A stretch of DNA of 64,000 bases from Pyropia yezoensis (GCA_009829735.1 CM020620.1:10537420-10601419); one strand, 5' to 3'. Positions 22,012 to 33,192 are shown, counted from the stretch's first letter. Notes: a model not told the origin generated them from the sequence alone. Made by a program: numbers and translations.

Positions 22012-22424
22012 ATGTCTACCCAAGAGACGGGGAACGTTCAAGGTGACAGATCAGCGTCGACGCCGACCCCGGAGCTGAACCCGGGAACCGGGATCGGTAA
22101 CCCGATCGACAGCATTGAGACGCCGATGCTCTCCGGTGCCGGATCGACGTTTGGTACGGCACGGACGGCCGTGGGCGGCGGATCGCCGCAACTGTCCTCT
22201 GCCGACCTCACGCCGCCGCCACCTTCACGAGGAGACTCCCTGATGGCATCATTGGCTCGCATCGAAGCCCGGTTCACCGGGCTCGACGCCCGTCAAGAGC
22301 GTACGGAGGACGCAATGGCGGTGCTGATGTCAGCACGCCATACGACGGTACCCCGTCGGGTCCCTCCCACACCGGTACGGTTCGAACCGGCCGGACTACT
22401 TTCGGAGGCCACCAGGGTCAACCC
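22012..22424 (+). pseudogene. E1 gag, N-terminal part (interrupted by E2)
   Basis: It starts MSTQETGNVQGD and matches the E3 gag N-terminus almost residue for residue until codon Val-Asn-Pro. There the E2 LTR begins. The frame resumes at 48938. This part is Pro/Gly/Thr-rich and probably disordered, before the capsid-like region. Confidence 0.9.
22420..22424. repeat. E2 target-site duplication, left copy
   Basis: AACCC here and again at 48933-48937 flank E2 exactly. Removing E2 and one copy rejoins the E1 gag frame. Confidence 0.92.
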
Positions 22425-23060
22425 CGTAACGTTATGGCCCTATCGGACCCCACAACCACCACACACAGGAAACCACAGACTGGCCAGGAAGGAACAGGTA
22501 AGAGCCCAAGCGTGGTCCACTCGCCCACCCCGTCAGAGGTAACGGTAACAAGGACAAAAGCCCGAGGGAGCAAGAACCCAAAGCACTGTTGATTTTACAA
22601 GATGGCCCCGGGGAGACCCCGGAGCTACCCTCAAGAACCTCCCCCCCTGGCCCCTCCAGGGGCCCAGAGCGGGGCCCCCAGAGGGCGCCCCCCCGGCGGG
22701 CCTAATGCCAGCAAGGCATCGGCCACTCACCGGGCCAACTATCGAAAAGCAAGCGAAAATCTCCCCACACACAAATGTCAATCCCCAGAAAAAACCCAGT
22801 GGGAAAAAACGGGAAAGACACGAAATCACGCAAGGAAAACAAACACGAAAATCAAGTACACCACAAAGGGGTCAGCAAGCCCACAACCCGGGCGAGTCCT
22901 CCAGTCGGGTGGGCCAATCAGGGCTCCGGGTGTGTCGCCACAACACCGGGCCACGTGGCCAAGGATCCCCGGCCAGCGTAGGGTTCCACGTACCACTGCC
23001 GGCCGGGTCCCAAGTCACCTCACCGAGGGCCCGCCTGTCCCCAAAGGCCAGAACGCCACA
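22425..23060 (-). repeat. E2 3' LTR
   Basis: 636 bp. Its edge base is C instead of the expected T (CGTAACG versus TGTAACG in the 5' LTR), and it ends CCACA on the plus strand. Next to it on the element side the minus strand reads GTGAGGGGGCCT, a plausible polypurine tract. Confidence 0.9.
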
Positions 23061-23736
23061 AGGCCCCCTCACTAGGGCCGAGCGTCCCGCCGGCCAGTTG
23101 GGTCCAATGCGTCAGCGGGCCGAGGGGAGGGACCAGTGGAGATACCACCGGCTACCCACGCGACCAGTAGGGGTCAGATGGACGGTCCAGAACAGAGAGA
23201 GGCACAGTCTCGCGGTCCGCAAGGGCCAGATGGAGTCCGACCGGGTCACCACGCGCGGAGGGAGGAGAGTAGAGAGGGGAGGGGGAGTGGGACTGTGCGG
23301 GGTGCAGGAGAGTAGCGAGGGGTGTAGGGGGTGTGGTGTGTGCGCCGGCGTGGCCCCCGCCCGGTATCTGCCTGTATGCCCCCCCCCCCCCCTCCCCCTA
23401 GGACGCAGCGCGTTAGGGGGGGGGTGAGAGGCGGCACGCAGGGGGCCGCGCCAGCGAGAGGGGGGACAGACCGGGCCAGAACCGAGGGTGGTCACTACTT
23501 AACCGGACCCCCTCTGGTCCAGCGTGGTCGTCTCTTCCCCTGGCCACCTCACCTGTCTCATCGTGTCCACGCTGGCCCCGGCGGATCCACCTTTCCCTCG
23601 GGGTCTTCCTCCTCCTCGTACCCCTTCTCCTCCACCCTATCCACCTGATCCACCTGGTCCACCACTTTCTCCTCCTCCCCTCCACCTCGCTGTGCTGATC
23701 CTTGTTGGCCCTGACGGGCCCGTGTAGCGGGACAAG
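23061..23736. other. E2 region between antisense ORF and 3' LTR
   Basis: This is the leader of the antisense ORF and, on the other strand, the E2 3' untranslated region. It has GC-rich purine/pyrimidine-skewed blocks near 23260-23330 and a C run near 23380. No ORF is supported. Confidence 0.5.
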
Positions 23737-25377
23737 ATGGACGTCGACCGGGGCAGCGGGACCAGTTCGACTCAAGGGCCCACCGGGGGCCACGACGACC
23801 ATGCCGCGGGTCAAGAGGAAGAAGGCGCGGGCCAGTTGTACGTCGACGTGGTCGGTATGGTCCCGGAGAACTTCACGCCCGGGGCCCGCGAAGCTTGGGG
23901 TCGAGAGCAGGCCCGTGGCTGGGTCACGACGACTTCGGCACACGCTTCTTTCCGGGCCATTGACGGGCCCATGGTGGGGAACTCCTTTCGTAAGCAGATG
24001 GCCAAGTTGCCCGAGGCGCGGGTCCCGATGAGGGCCGACCGGGCCAACTCGATCACGGTGGTCCGTCACTCCGGCGAGGTGGGCTACGTGACCCGGTACA
24101 AGGATGTGCGGTCCAAGATGGAACAGTTGGGGTCTCCTATGCCGATGGCACCCATGGCCCAATACGTTCTCGCGGCCCCCCCGTTTCTGGACCACGACTG
24201 CTTCCAGGCGGACCCCAAGGACCTGGTTACGAATCGTCACCACCGGGACAAGATGGGCTTCCTCGTGGACTACCACCAGCAAGAGTTCCCTAGCTGTCCC
24301 GTTGGCGTCAGGGCCCTTCATTACGTGCGGGTCCCTCACTGGTTCAAGGGTGTCGACATTCCGTTTGGGTCCGTGGTCGCGCTTCCCGTGGTCCATTGCT
24401 ACTTCCGGGACATGCTAAGGGCCAACGATTTGTTCACGTGGAACGTCTTCAAGTCCGAATGGGCCGTGACGGCCGGGGTCTTCCTGCTCAACGAGGCCCT
24501 GTGCGGGGCCAGGGCTTGGCTCTACTCTCGGACCTTGCGCACGTGGATCCGGCGCGTGACCCCGGAGTTCATCTGCCAGAACCGTGACGGGCCAGTCGCC
24601 GCGGCGGCGAGGGACCTGAAGGCCCTCCTTGACTTGCTGGACCAAGTAACCCCTGTCGCCGGTCTGGAGGCCCGTCTTCTCCGTGAGCGTGGCCCTGATC
24701 GGATCCGTTCGACATGGATCAAGGTCTCTTTCGAGTCGGTGGACGGGGTCTGGTCAGCAGTTGTCCATGAGGACTTGACCCCGCTGGCCCTTCCGTATTC
24801 TTCCGATGTTCTTGAGAGCCGTGCGATGCTGGCCGGGGACTGTGACGCGGGACCAGCGGATCATTCTGGCTCCCTAGACCCGGGCGTCCGCCATCTCGGG
24901 GTCTCGTCGGGGTCAACTGGTGGTCGCCGGACTCCCGTGTCGGGTCCTACTGTTCTTGTAGCCAATCTCCTGGGCCACGGTGATGTCCCGGATTCGGACC
25001 TGGCGGAGCTAGAGTGGCAGCTCCCCCCCTTGTCCGCGCTGGCCCTCCGAAGTCTTATCGGCGGATCCGTGGGGCAGTTGGAGTCGGCCCGGGTGGGCCC
25101 AGTGGTTGCCGCAAGCCTTCACACTGTGGTCAATGTTGGGTCACGTGTGGCCAAGTGGACCCGAGCTCAAGCGACCCTGGACACCCCGGACTACAAGGCC
25201 CTCCTGGATATCGTGGACCGTAACGGGCTACGTACGGACCTGGCCCATGAGCTGGGCGAGGCCACCAAGATGGCCCAGAACGAGTGGCGGGGCGAGGCTC
25301 CGGGGTCCCGTGTTCGTGGTCGGGACGATATGGACCCGGAAGAGGATCCGCGTGCGGAGACTCGTGGCCGTTACTAA
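23737..25377 (+). CDS. E2 antisense ORF (546 residues, unknown function)
   Basis: It lies on the strand opposite gag-pol, between pol and the 3' LTR, and is uninterrupted. The N-terminus is Gly/acidic-rich (MDVDRGSGTSST). The middle is an ordinary globular-looking composition with aromatic residues (WVTTTSAHASFRAIDG, HYVRVPHWFKG, LFTWNVFKSEW, TWIRRVTPEF). A C-terminal helical stretch (VVAASLHTVVNVGSRVAKW to KMAQNEW) is followed by a charged tail. No known domain was recognised, and it shows no signal peptide and no RT, protease or envelope motifs. The intact length in an element whose own gag is broken argues for real coding. The C-terminal stretch can be laid against the antisense ORFs of E3 and E5. 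Confidence 0.8.
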   Translation: MDVDRGSGTSSTQGPTGGHDDHAAGQEEEGAGQLYVDVVGMVPENFTPGAREAWGREQARGWVTTTSAHASFRAIDGPMVGNSFRKQMAKLPEARVPMRADRANSITVVRHSGEVGYVTRYKDVRSKMEQLGSPMPMAPMAQYVLAAPPFLDHDCFQADPKDLVTNRHHRDKMGFLVDYHQQEFPSCPVGVRALHYVRVPHWFKGVDIPFGSVVALPVVHCYFRDMLRANDLFTWNVFKSEWAVTAGVFLLNEALCGARAWLYSRTLRTWIRRVTPEFICQNRDGPVAAAARDLKALLDLLDQVTPVAGLEARLLRERGPDRIRSTWIKVSFESVDGVWSAVVHEDLTPLALPYSSDVLESRAMLAGDCDAGPADHSGSLDPGVRHLGVSSGSTGGRRTPVSGPTVLVANLLGHGDVPDSDLAELEWQLPPLSALALRSLIGGSVGQLESARVGPVVAASLHTVVNVGSRVAKWTRAQATLDTPDYKALLDIVDRNGLRTDLAHELGEATKMAQNEWRGEAPGSRVRGRDDMDPEEDPRAETRGRY

Positions 25378-25737
25378 GCAATCTTTGTAGTCTGGTGGGT
25401 CGTCATCTTGGCTGTCCCTTTTCTTCTTTTTCTTCTTGAGTGTGCTTGGCCCTCTCTCCATGATGTTGTAATCCATAAAGGTCCGTCTTGCGTCTTATCC
25501 TCTTGTAGCAGTGGGGCCTAAGTGGTCCTGGAGCATACCGGGTCTTTGGGGTTGAGAGGGGTTTGTGGGAGCCGGACTTGAAGGGGTTCCAAAAAATAGG
25601 GTTCAACATGGATAATCTTGAGGTACTCCCCCCTTTCTCTTTTCCCATCCTCCTGTCAAGTACAGACCCCCTCGATTCATATACAAGGGGTCCTGATATC
25701 CATAGGGATTACCTAAATGGGGGACAAAGGAGAGAGG
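25378..25737. other. E2 spacer between convergent antisense ORF and pol/chromodomain end
   Basis: This ~360-base spacer holds the 3' ends of both transcripts. It contains a T-rich stretch with TTTTCTTCTTTTTCTTCTTG near 25420-25437. No ORF is supported. Confidence 0.5.
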
Positions 25738-25805
25738 TCAAGCTCTGGCCCATAGATCTGCACCAGGTTCCAGGCACCAGGGCCACACGGAATAGATGGC
25801 CTTGA

Positions 25806-25810
25806 AGGGT
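25806..25810. repeat. E3 target-site duplication, left copy
   Basis: AGGGT here and at 42266-42270 flank E3 exactly. Confidence 0.93.
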
Positions 25811-26173
25811 TGTAGCACAATAGGAATCCGTCGCACGTCCACTCTCAGGGAACACTCACCAAGGGGGATCGGCACCAACATCACCGGGAGGCCAAGGTTG
25901 CTGTCCTTGGAGCGCAAGCCACGGGACCAAGATGGGAGCCCAAATGGGAGGGGTTTGTTGTTCTACCTTGGCCGGCGGTGGATTCGCCACCGGCCCCCTC
26001 GTTATAAACCCTCGGAGACACTACTAACTACCCTCCACCCCAAGATGCAAGTCCCTCTGGTCATACGTAACTTATAGATACCGTGACCAGTACGAACTAT
26101 CAAATTGAAAGTTAAGGGTTAGAAGTAGCCCCCCTGATATTAGGGTCACAATACGGACAACCATATTGCTACA
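25811..26173 (-). repeat. E3 3' LTR
   Basis: 363 bp, TGTAGCACAATA to CATATTGCTACA on the plus strand. The adjacent minus strand reads AAGGGGGGGATA, the polypurine tract. The LTR holds a near-symmetric TTATAAA/TTTATAA that could act as a TATA box in either direction. Confidence 0.95.
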
Positions 26174-26760
26174 TATCCCCCCCTTAGATTCGGCCCGTCC
26201 TCGGGTCGAGTTGCATTCGGGGTACCGAATGTAAGTGGGTCGCGTGACCGTTTACCCGTCGGGTGGGGCTTTGCGCCCCGTCGCGACAGACACCCCTTTT
26301 CGAGGTTGTCTCAGGGGGGTGCCCCCCTTTGCGTGGTACACACACACGATCCGTTTTCCGGACCGTTAAATTCCCGATGCGGGTTGCTGTTCACGCCCCC
26401 CCTTTCCGAGGGGTGGTGCAAGCGGATCCGCCACCAGGTGCCTGGTGGTAGGGGGGCCCCTCTCGTGTGGACGATTGAGTGGGGGGCGGGGGCTGCCCGC
26501 GTTGCGTGGGGGCGGTTGGGGGTGACCCCCCTTGCTTACCCCGTGTGTGGGTGTGGCCCCGTCCCGCCCAGGTGCCTGGGTGGAGCGCGGTCGTAGCCCC
26601 GTGGGGCGCGGGTCGACCCGCGTGCCTGCGGCGCTTCTCGTGGCCGTTTGTGGTCATAAGCGCGGGTGTCCGCGCTTCCCTGGCTCGTCCCGGTTATCCC
26701 ACCGTACCGGGTGGTAGCCGTCGACGGCTTGTGGGCGCGGGGGACTCCGCACCCGTTATC
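26174..26760. other. E3 region between antisense ORF and 3' LTR
   Basis: This is the 587-base leader of the antisense ORF and the distal 3' untranslated region of the sense transcript. The ORF frame is open upstream of its first good ATG, but composition is Gly/Pro/Arg-only there, so I start the ORF at 26761. Confidence 0.5.
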
Positions 26761-29208
26761 ATGTCCTATCCCCAGGTGCTTGAAGAGGAGGAAGACCTCC
26801 TGATCGGGGAGGAGATGGAGGACGACGCGCCTGTCGGTCCCGACGCCGCGCGTTACGGGGTGAGCTCGTCTGACGACGACGGGCCTGCGGTGTCCGTCCG
26901 TCTGTCGGCCGGAGGACTGTCGTCCGTGTGCAGCGGCACGACGGTGCCGTCGGCCGGAGGTCAACCCGGCGGTCAACCGCGCGTGGCGGCTTCTACCCCC
27001 TCTCTGCCGGCTGCCCGGATGGGGCCTGGTGCCGATGCCGGCTCACCGCAGGTACCTCAAGATGGTCCGCCCTGCGGCGGAGGTCGCGACCCGCAGCCGA
27101 CTCCGGCTGGTCAAGGTGGTCCGGGTGTCCGGGCGGTGACTCCTCGAGGCGGTCCCGACGTTGACGCGGGTGGTGGTGGCGGTGCGACACCCGGTGCGGT
27201 GGGTCAAGACGGTGCGGGTGTCCGCACGGCCGGGGCTCCGGCTCCGGAGGCTGTCCAAGTGCCTTCCACTTCCGAGGCGGGGGCTACGCCGACGGGTGGT
27301 GCCGGCGCCGGTACCATACCTGCGGTGCCGCGGGTGTCGAGCGGTCAAGACGCTCCTTCTCCCATGGCGGTTGACACCGGGAGTTACTCCGGGCGGGTGC
27401 CCGCCCTTCTTCTTCCTCCTCGGCCTCGTCCATCTCCGACGTCGGCCCCTCTGCCGGTGGTGCGTCCCCCGGCGCCCCCGATTCTTCCTGGTCCTGCCCG
27501 GGTTGCCCCGTTGGGTGGCGGCGTCGCCGTGGCGGCGGGTCAACCCGCCATGTCGGTGTCCGACTTGGTGGCTCGGGTTCGAGGCCTCACGGTGCAAGAG
27601 TCGATGGAGTCCGATGGGCGTATGCGGGTGGACTTCCACCTGGTGCATCCCCGTGGAGAATCCTCCCGGCGCGTCAAGGTGGACCCGTGCTGGGAGCGGG
27701 AGTTGGTGCGGCTGGTCAACCAGCCGAACGCGGTCCGGGTGGAACACCATTGGATCCTGAGTCAGCCGGACGACCGGCATGCGCAGCTCTGGCGCACCCG
27801 GGTGGGACGGGGCGAGGTCTACCTCGACCCCAACTTCGGGGTCTGCGACTTGATTGCCCCCGCGTTGCCACGGGAGATTGACTACCCGGCTAGTGCTCGG
27901 GGGATTGCGGCGGCGGCGGAGCCGGTTGCGTTTGGGGAGACGGTGAGCCGTACCGGTCGGTATCCCGACTTTGACTACTACCCGGGGGTACCCCCGTATC
28001 TGTCGTTGACGGCTCCCTACCCGCCCATGGCGGGGTTGAAGTCGGCGTCGAGTTGGCGACGTAACCATGGTGTCATGGCGGATGCGTTCCGCACGGATAT
28101 AACGTGTGCGTTGCAGACCGGCAACGGTCGTGCTCCGGTATACACTCCCGTGCGCCCGCCGCTATGGCAGGAGGGGTGGGAACCCGCCCCTGCTTTCCGG
28201 TTTGACACCGGCTCCTGCCTCCGATACTTCGGGAGTGTGTTGGCCTCCCGGCCGGTCCACCCGTTGCAGGGTACCTTCACCCTTGAGGTTACCCTCGGGC
28301 AGGCTTCATCCTTCTTGCTGTCCGTCCGCCGGCAGGGTCGTCTGTTTCATCTTCCGAAGGGTGTCCGTCGGCACATCGCGCAGTTGGGCGTGGATCTGAT
28401 AGCCGCCAAGACCGGGTTGGCCCGGGAGTTCGAAGCCCTGCTGACTGTTCACGATGCCGTGAACTGGGCTGGGGTGTTGGCCCTTCCCCCGTACCGGGAC
28501 CCGCAGGCTGGGGCTTCCCCCTTGCCTCGTCACTCGTTGCGTGTCCGGCGTACTCAGCCGGGTGAGCCTAGTTGCCATGGGTGGGCGTCCACCGAGGCCG
28601 TTCCTGACTTGGGTATTCCCATGGTTATCCATGACCCTCTTCAGGTCCTTGCTCCGTGGTTCGGTAACCCGATGCCTGCGGCGGTTGGCCGTCGTCCCCG
28701 AGAGTGGGGCTCTGCGGGTGGGGAGCGTGAGGTGTCCCGTCGTCGGGCGGAGTACCGCCGTGGTTACGGTGGAGCCCCTTCGGTAGGGTCCTACCGGGCC
28801 TCGTATCAGGTGCCACCGGCTCCGGTGGTAGCCGTGTCGGCTCCTGTGGCTCCTCTGGCTGCGCCAGTGTCACCTCCCGCCCCTGTCCTACATGACGGGG
28901 GTCCCCGTCTCTGGTATGAAGGCGTTGACGCCCTTGTTACCCGCGCAATGCGTGGGGGTCTCTCTGTTAGCTGGGGGGATATCCCCCCAGGTGCTGCGCT
29001 GGTTGGGTCAGCGCGTTGCCTCGGTGGCGTGCTGGACCGCCTCCAGAAAGCTCTGGAGGACGTGGAGGCTGGCCGCAGCACCCTCGTCCAGCTATGCACC
29101 GAGGTAACTCGGGTGGTCGACCGTCGTGACATTGCCGACCGGTGGAGCACGGAGGTATACGCGCTTACGCGTGAGTGGCCTCCCTCGGGCAGTGGGTCTA
29201 CCCACTGA
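26761..29208 (+). CDS. E3 antisense ORF (815 residues, unknown function)
   Basis: It lies opposite to gag-pol, between pol and the 3' LTR. It starts MSYPQVLEEEEDLL with an acidic head, followed by a low-complexity Gly/Pro/Thr region that contains GGLSSVCSGTTVPS. A globular-looking part follows from about 27,545 (MSVSDLVARVRGLTV, HPRGESSRRVKVD, FRFDTGSCLRYFG, LFHLPKGVRRHIAQLGVDL). The C-terminal helical part (LGGVLDRLQKAL, LCTEVTRVVDRRD, TREWPP) ends the protein. No known domain was recognised. GGLSSVCSGTT recurs in the E5 antisense ORF at both DNA and protein level. The frame is intact in this copy; the second copy right of the gap has single-base breaks I attribute to sequencing. Confidence 0.82.
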   Translation: MSYPQVLEEEEDLLIGEEMEDDAPVGPDAARYGVSSSDDDGPAVSVRLSAGGLSSVCSGTTVPSAGGQPGGQPRVAASTPSLPAARMGPGADAGSPQVPQDGPPCGGGRDPQPTPAGQGGPGVRAVTPRGGPDVDAGGGGGATPGAVGQDGAGVRTAGAPAPEAVQVPSTSEAGATPTGGAGAGTIPAVPRVSSGQDAPSPMAVDTGSYSGRVPALLLPPRPRPSPTSAPLPVVRPPAPPILPGPARVAPLGGGVAVAAGQPAMSVSDLVARVRGLTVQESMESDGRMRVDFHLVHPRGESSRRVKVDPCWERELVRLVNQPNAVRVEHHWILSQPDDRHAQLWRTRVGRGEVYLDPNFGVCDLIAPALPREIDYPASARGIAAAAEPVAFGETVSRTGRYPDFDYYPGVPPYLSLTAPYPPMAGLKSASSWRRNHGVMADAFRTDITCALQTGNGRAPVYTPVRPPLWQEGWEPAPAFRFDTGSCLRYFGSVLASRPVHPLQGTFTLEVTLGQASSFLLSVRRQGRLFHLPKGVRRHIAQLGVDLIAAKTGLAREFEALLTVHDAVNWAGVLALPPYRDPQAGASPLPRHSLRVRRTQPGEPSCHGWASTEAVPDLGIPMVIHDPLQVLAPWFGNPMPAAVGRRPREWGSAGGEREVSRRRAEYRRGYGGAPSVGSYRASYQVPPAPVVAVSAPVAPLAAPVSPPAPVLHDGGPRLWYEGVDALVTRAMRGGLSVSWGDIPPGAALVGSARCLGGVLDRLQKALEDVEAGRSTLVQLCTEVTRVVDRRDIADRWSTEVYALTREWPPSGSGSTH

Positions 29209-29224
29209 GGAGTGCTATTTGTTT

Positions 29225-29600
29225 GTGAGGGAGAGGGTCCCGGCAACCCTTATGGTAGCCGGGTAGTAGTGAGTATAAACTCATCCCCCGCTGGGGGCAT
29301 TGCTTGCCTCTGTTTGCTGCCCTGGGGAGTACCCCTTCTGGCTCAGTGGTGCCTTGCCTCCCGTCCAACTTCTTCCGGTTGGTTCATGCTTGGGGAGGTT
29401 ATCCTCCCTCACTTTGTGTCTTGGCTTTGGGAGGTCATCCTCCCGTGTAAGCCTCCTAGTTACTTCGATATTATCGGAGTTAGCCTTTACCTTTAAGTTA
29501 CCTTATTAAGGTTCAGGTTTTTACTTAGTTACCTAAGCTTAGCTCTACTTAGTTACCTAAGCTTGGTTCGACTTAGAAACCTAAGTCTGCTTTAACCATG
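29225..29600. repeat. E3 array of short hairpins between convergent pol and antisense ORF
   Basis: Successive perfect inverted repeats with small loops: CCCGGC...GCCGGG, CCCCC-GCT-GGGGG, GGGG-AGTA-CCCC, GGGAGG-TTAT-CCTCCC, GGGAGG-TCAT-CCTCCC. Then a 24-bp-period tandem of CTTAG-TTAC-CTAAG units begins at 29522 and 29546, with a degenerate third at 29570. The same array is repeated in the right-hand copy (about 34880-35255). Confidence 0.85.
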
Positions 29601-29665
29601 TCACACCCTACTTAGTAGGTATAAGCCTCACCCCCCAACAGCCGAAGTCGGTGTCGGTTGGGTTG

Positions 29666-32600
29666 TTACAGTAGGCGTCGTCGCCTCATGTAAGGCATGA
29701 GTAGTTGGCGGGGTATATTTGCCGCCTGTTCCCAGGTGGGTGAGTCGTATCCGACCCACATAACCTTGACGTACCAGGGTCCTGGTAGGTCCGGGTCGGT
29801 GTGTCCGACCACGCTCTCTACTTGGTATGGAATCCCATCCGGTCCCACCGGGTCATCTGACCGGTGGGTTGTAAGGGCTTCATGTAGCAACCCAGCCGGT
29901 ACCGGCTGAGGCTGTTCCGGCTTCGGAGCAGGTGTGACATCATTCATACTGATGCGTTGGATCTCCGTATCGGAGTGTAAGATAACAGAGTGGTCATCTC
30001 TGTGGAGGATCTGGTACGGTCCCTTGACCGGTTGCATAAGCTTGTTCCCTCGGAACTTCTGGTGTCTGATATAGACCCAGTCACCTGTTACCAGGGTTGC
30101 GTTGCGCACCCGTAGTCGGGCGTCGAAGTTCTTCTTGTATCGAAGTTGTGTTCTGTCAAGGGCACCCTTGAGCTTAGGAATCATCCACGATAGCTTGGCC
30201 AACCAAGCTAGGTGGAGGCGTTCGGCGGGTCGGCCCTTCGGTGTATCATACCGAGTGCACCTGCCTGGCGGCAGCGTCATGTTACCGACGCCTAGTGGCG
30301 TGACCCACTCCAGCGGAGCAATGTTTGTGCTCCGATGTGGCCTGGCATTGTATGCCAGGGTGAGTACGGACAGAAGCCTGTCCCAAGTGTTCGTGTGCTC
30401 GGCCACGTAGCACTGTAGCATCTTTACGATGGTGCGGTTGAACCGCTCCACCTGCCCGTTGGACTGCGGGTGGTAGTCGGATGCCCGACGTGGTTCGATA
30501 CCGAACATGCCCAGGACCTTAGTGCAGAATGCCGACGTAAGGTTTGCTCCGTTATCGGAGAGGAGTTGCTTCATGACTCCGTATGCACTGATCCAGTGGT
30601 CAACCACTGCGTTCATGATCGTGTATGCTGTATCATTCGGGATGGCTGCCGCTCGTGACAGCTTGGTGAATCGGTCAGACATGACCAGGATGTACCTGTT
30701 CCCTTCTTCCGTTACCGGAAGTGGCCCGAGTATGTCGATAGCGACTTGCTCGTTGGGCCCATCGGGTGGGAATAGCTTCATGGCAGACGCCTGCCTATGT
30801 AGACTCATGCGGTTACGCGCACAGGGGTGGCATCCTCTTACGTGGTCGACCACGTCGACGGCCATTGCTGGCCAGTAGAAGAACCTTCGCATTGCTGCGA
30901 ACATACGTGAACCCCCCGGGTGTCCGGCTGTAGGGTTCTCATGTTCTCGTTCCATGACGGCTTGCCGTAAGGACACGGGAACCACGACTTGATGTCGTCC
31001 ATCGGCGGGTGCCCGCCGGTATATGAGTCCGTCTTCGTTCTCGGAGAAGATGCCGGCCGTACCGGCCAGGAGGTTAGCACGATGACGTCTACAGTCATCG
31101 TCGTTGGCCTGTGCCTCGCGGAAGTCCGCGAGGGTCAATGGGCACGCAAGGTGTGCCATGGTATGGTCAGCCATACCCTGGGTAGCATTACCCACCAAGC
31201 ACACCGGTACTACCGGGATGTCCTCGTCCACCGGGCGGGTATCCCCGCTCGGGGTGTCGAGTCGAGACAACGCGTCTCCGAGGTGGTGGGGTTGACCCAG
31301 CCTTATACACCGTGCGGTAGTCGTGCTCGGCCATCTTCAGCCTCCATCGGGCTAGCCTCCCATGGCTATCGGAATCCTTGTCACCAAGGTTGAGGAGCCA
31401 TCGTAGGGGTTCGTGGTCGGACCTCACGATGAACCTGGAGCCCTCCAGGTATGGACGGAGCAGTTGCACTGCCCATATAACTCCGAGGCATTCACGCTCG
31501 GTGGCACTATAGTTCCGCTCAGCCGGGTTGAGTGTCCGGCTGAAGTACCCTACCGGACGTAGGTCCGGGATAACGTTATCGGTACCGATCAACGTCTCTC
31601 CCTGTAACAGGGTGCATCCCACTTGTGTATCACACGCATCGACATCGATGACGAAGGTACCCCGTCTATGCGGTAACGCAAGGACGGGTGGGGCTAGTAG
31701 GGCTCGCTTCAGCGACTCGAATGCCTCCTCTTCGCTAGGCGAAGGGGGTTGGAGTACCTTGGGTAAGGTACTGCTCGTAAGAACCGTTAACGGTTTAGCT
31801 ATCCGAGCGAAGTCCTTGACGAACTGTCGGTATACATTGCACATTCCCAGGAAGCTCTTGAGCTGCGTCTGGGTGTTAGGGAACCGGGCATCCCGGAGTG
31901 CCCGGGTATTGGCTTCGAGTACCCCTAGTTTACCAGGGGTTATCTGGTGGCCCAGATATTCGACCGTCTGTTGGAAGAAGGCGCACTTCTTCAGACGCAG
32001 GGTTACCCCGGCGTTCCTCAAGAGGGTGAGTACCTCGTCAACATGTTGTACATGGTCATCCATGTTACGCGAGAAGACGATGACGTCATCGAGGTACACT
32101 AGGCAGTTACGCCACTTCACCCCAGACAGTATGATGTCGATAGCCCGCTGGAATGTAGCGGGGGCGTTGGACAATCCGAAGGGCATCCTTAGGAACTCGT
32201 ACACTCCACTGTGACAGACGAATGCCGTCTTGGGGATATCCTCGTCCGCCACCGGGATCTGCCAGTATCCGGCATTGCAGTCGATGGTGGTAAACACCGT
32301 AGCCTCCCCCAGGGAGTCGATGCATTCATCCATCCTTGGTAAAGGGTATGAGTCCTTCTTGGTAACCAAGTTGAGGCGTCGATAATCGATGCAAACCGAG
32401 GGGTTTGATCCTTCTTCGGCACAATAACGACTGGGGCACCCCATTCCGACATCGAAGGTCGGATCACCTTAGCTTCACTCATCCTCTTCACTTCTCCATC
32501 AACGATCTCTCGTTGCATAGGTCCCGCTCGGTGCGGTTGTGACCGGGCGGGTCGTGCGCCTGGTACCAGGTCTATACGATGTTGGGTTGCCCCAATGGTT

Positions 32601-33192
32601 CCCAAGGCCCCGCCTGTCCACATAACGTCATGCTTTCTTAGCATCCGTCGTACCCCTTCGGCTACCGAAGGGGGAAGGTGGTCGAGGTCAGCCTCGGCCA
32701 GTGCCTTCAAGGCCTCTTGGTCCTTTGGCGGCAGGTCCGCCGGAGCCGCCGATGGGTTAGGCTTCCCGTCATCGGGTTGCTGTCGCTCGGTGGTCTCGGC
32801 GACCGCCAGTACTTCAAGTGGTTCCACTTGACCTTCCTTATCAGGGGTAAGGATATCTCCTTCGTAGAGTTCGGCAATCCCGAGGATAGTTCCCTTCGGG
32901 AGGGTGACTGCCTTACGGCGATAGTTCGCCATCACTAGGAGGGGACGACCCTTCTGCTGGGAGGTCTATGAGACCGTTGGCCATGGTCAACCCATGGCGC
33001 TTGTACGTCCGTAGGTTGGACTGGACTCTGCAGATGCCTGCGAGGTCGCAGTTAACCGGGAGGACTGTCTCTGACAACGGCTCAAAGCGAGTCCGCTTGG
33101 CCAACCGAAGTGTCTTCGGCTCCGACGCTTGCGTACACCTCAGCCACGTTAACGTGGCTTCCTTGTAGCGTCAGGTCCCTGACGATAGCCGT
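29666..33192 (-). pseudogene. E3 pol, left (contig-end) copy, 3' part only
   Basis: This covers from the protease region to the end of pol and is cut by the gap. It is the same sequence as 35321-38844 apart from single-base homopolymer changes that break the frame near 31288, 32395, 32939 and 33121. The last ~60 codons are correct here (PYQVESVVGHTDPDLPG to PYMRRRRLL) and shifted in the other copy. I regard it as an unmerged overlap and not a second gene. Confidence 0.85.

Noticed and set aside
23737..25377. Envelope-like gene in E2
   Set aside because: It is on the antisense strand, with no signal peptide, no transmembrane segment and no furin-like site visible.
26479..26760. Upstream extension of the E3 antisense ORF
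   Set aside because: The frame is open but the composition is that of random GC-rich sequence; the acidic MSYPQVLEEEE start is a better beginning.
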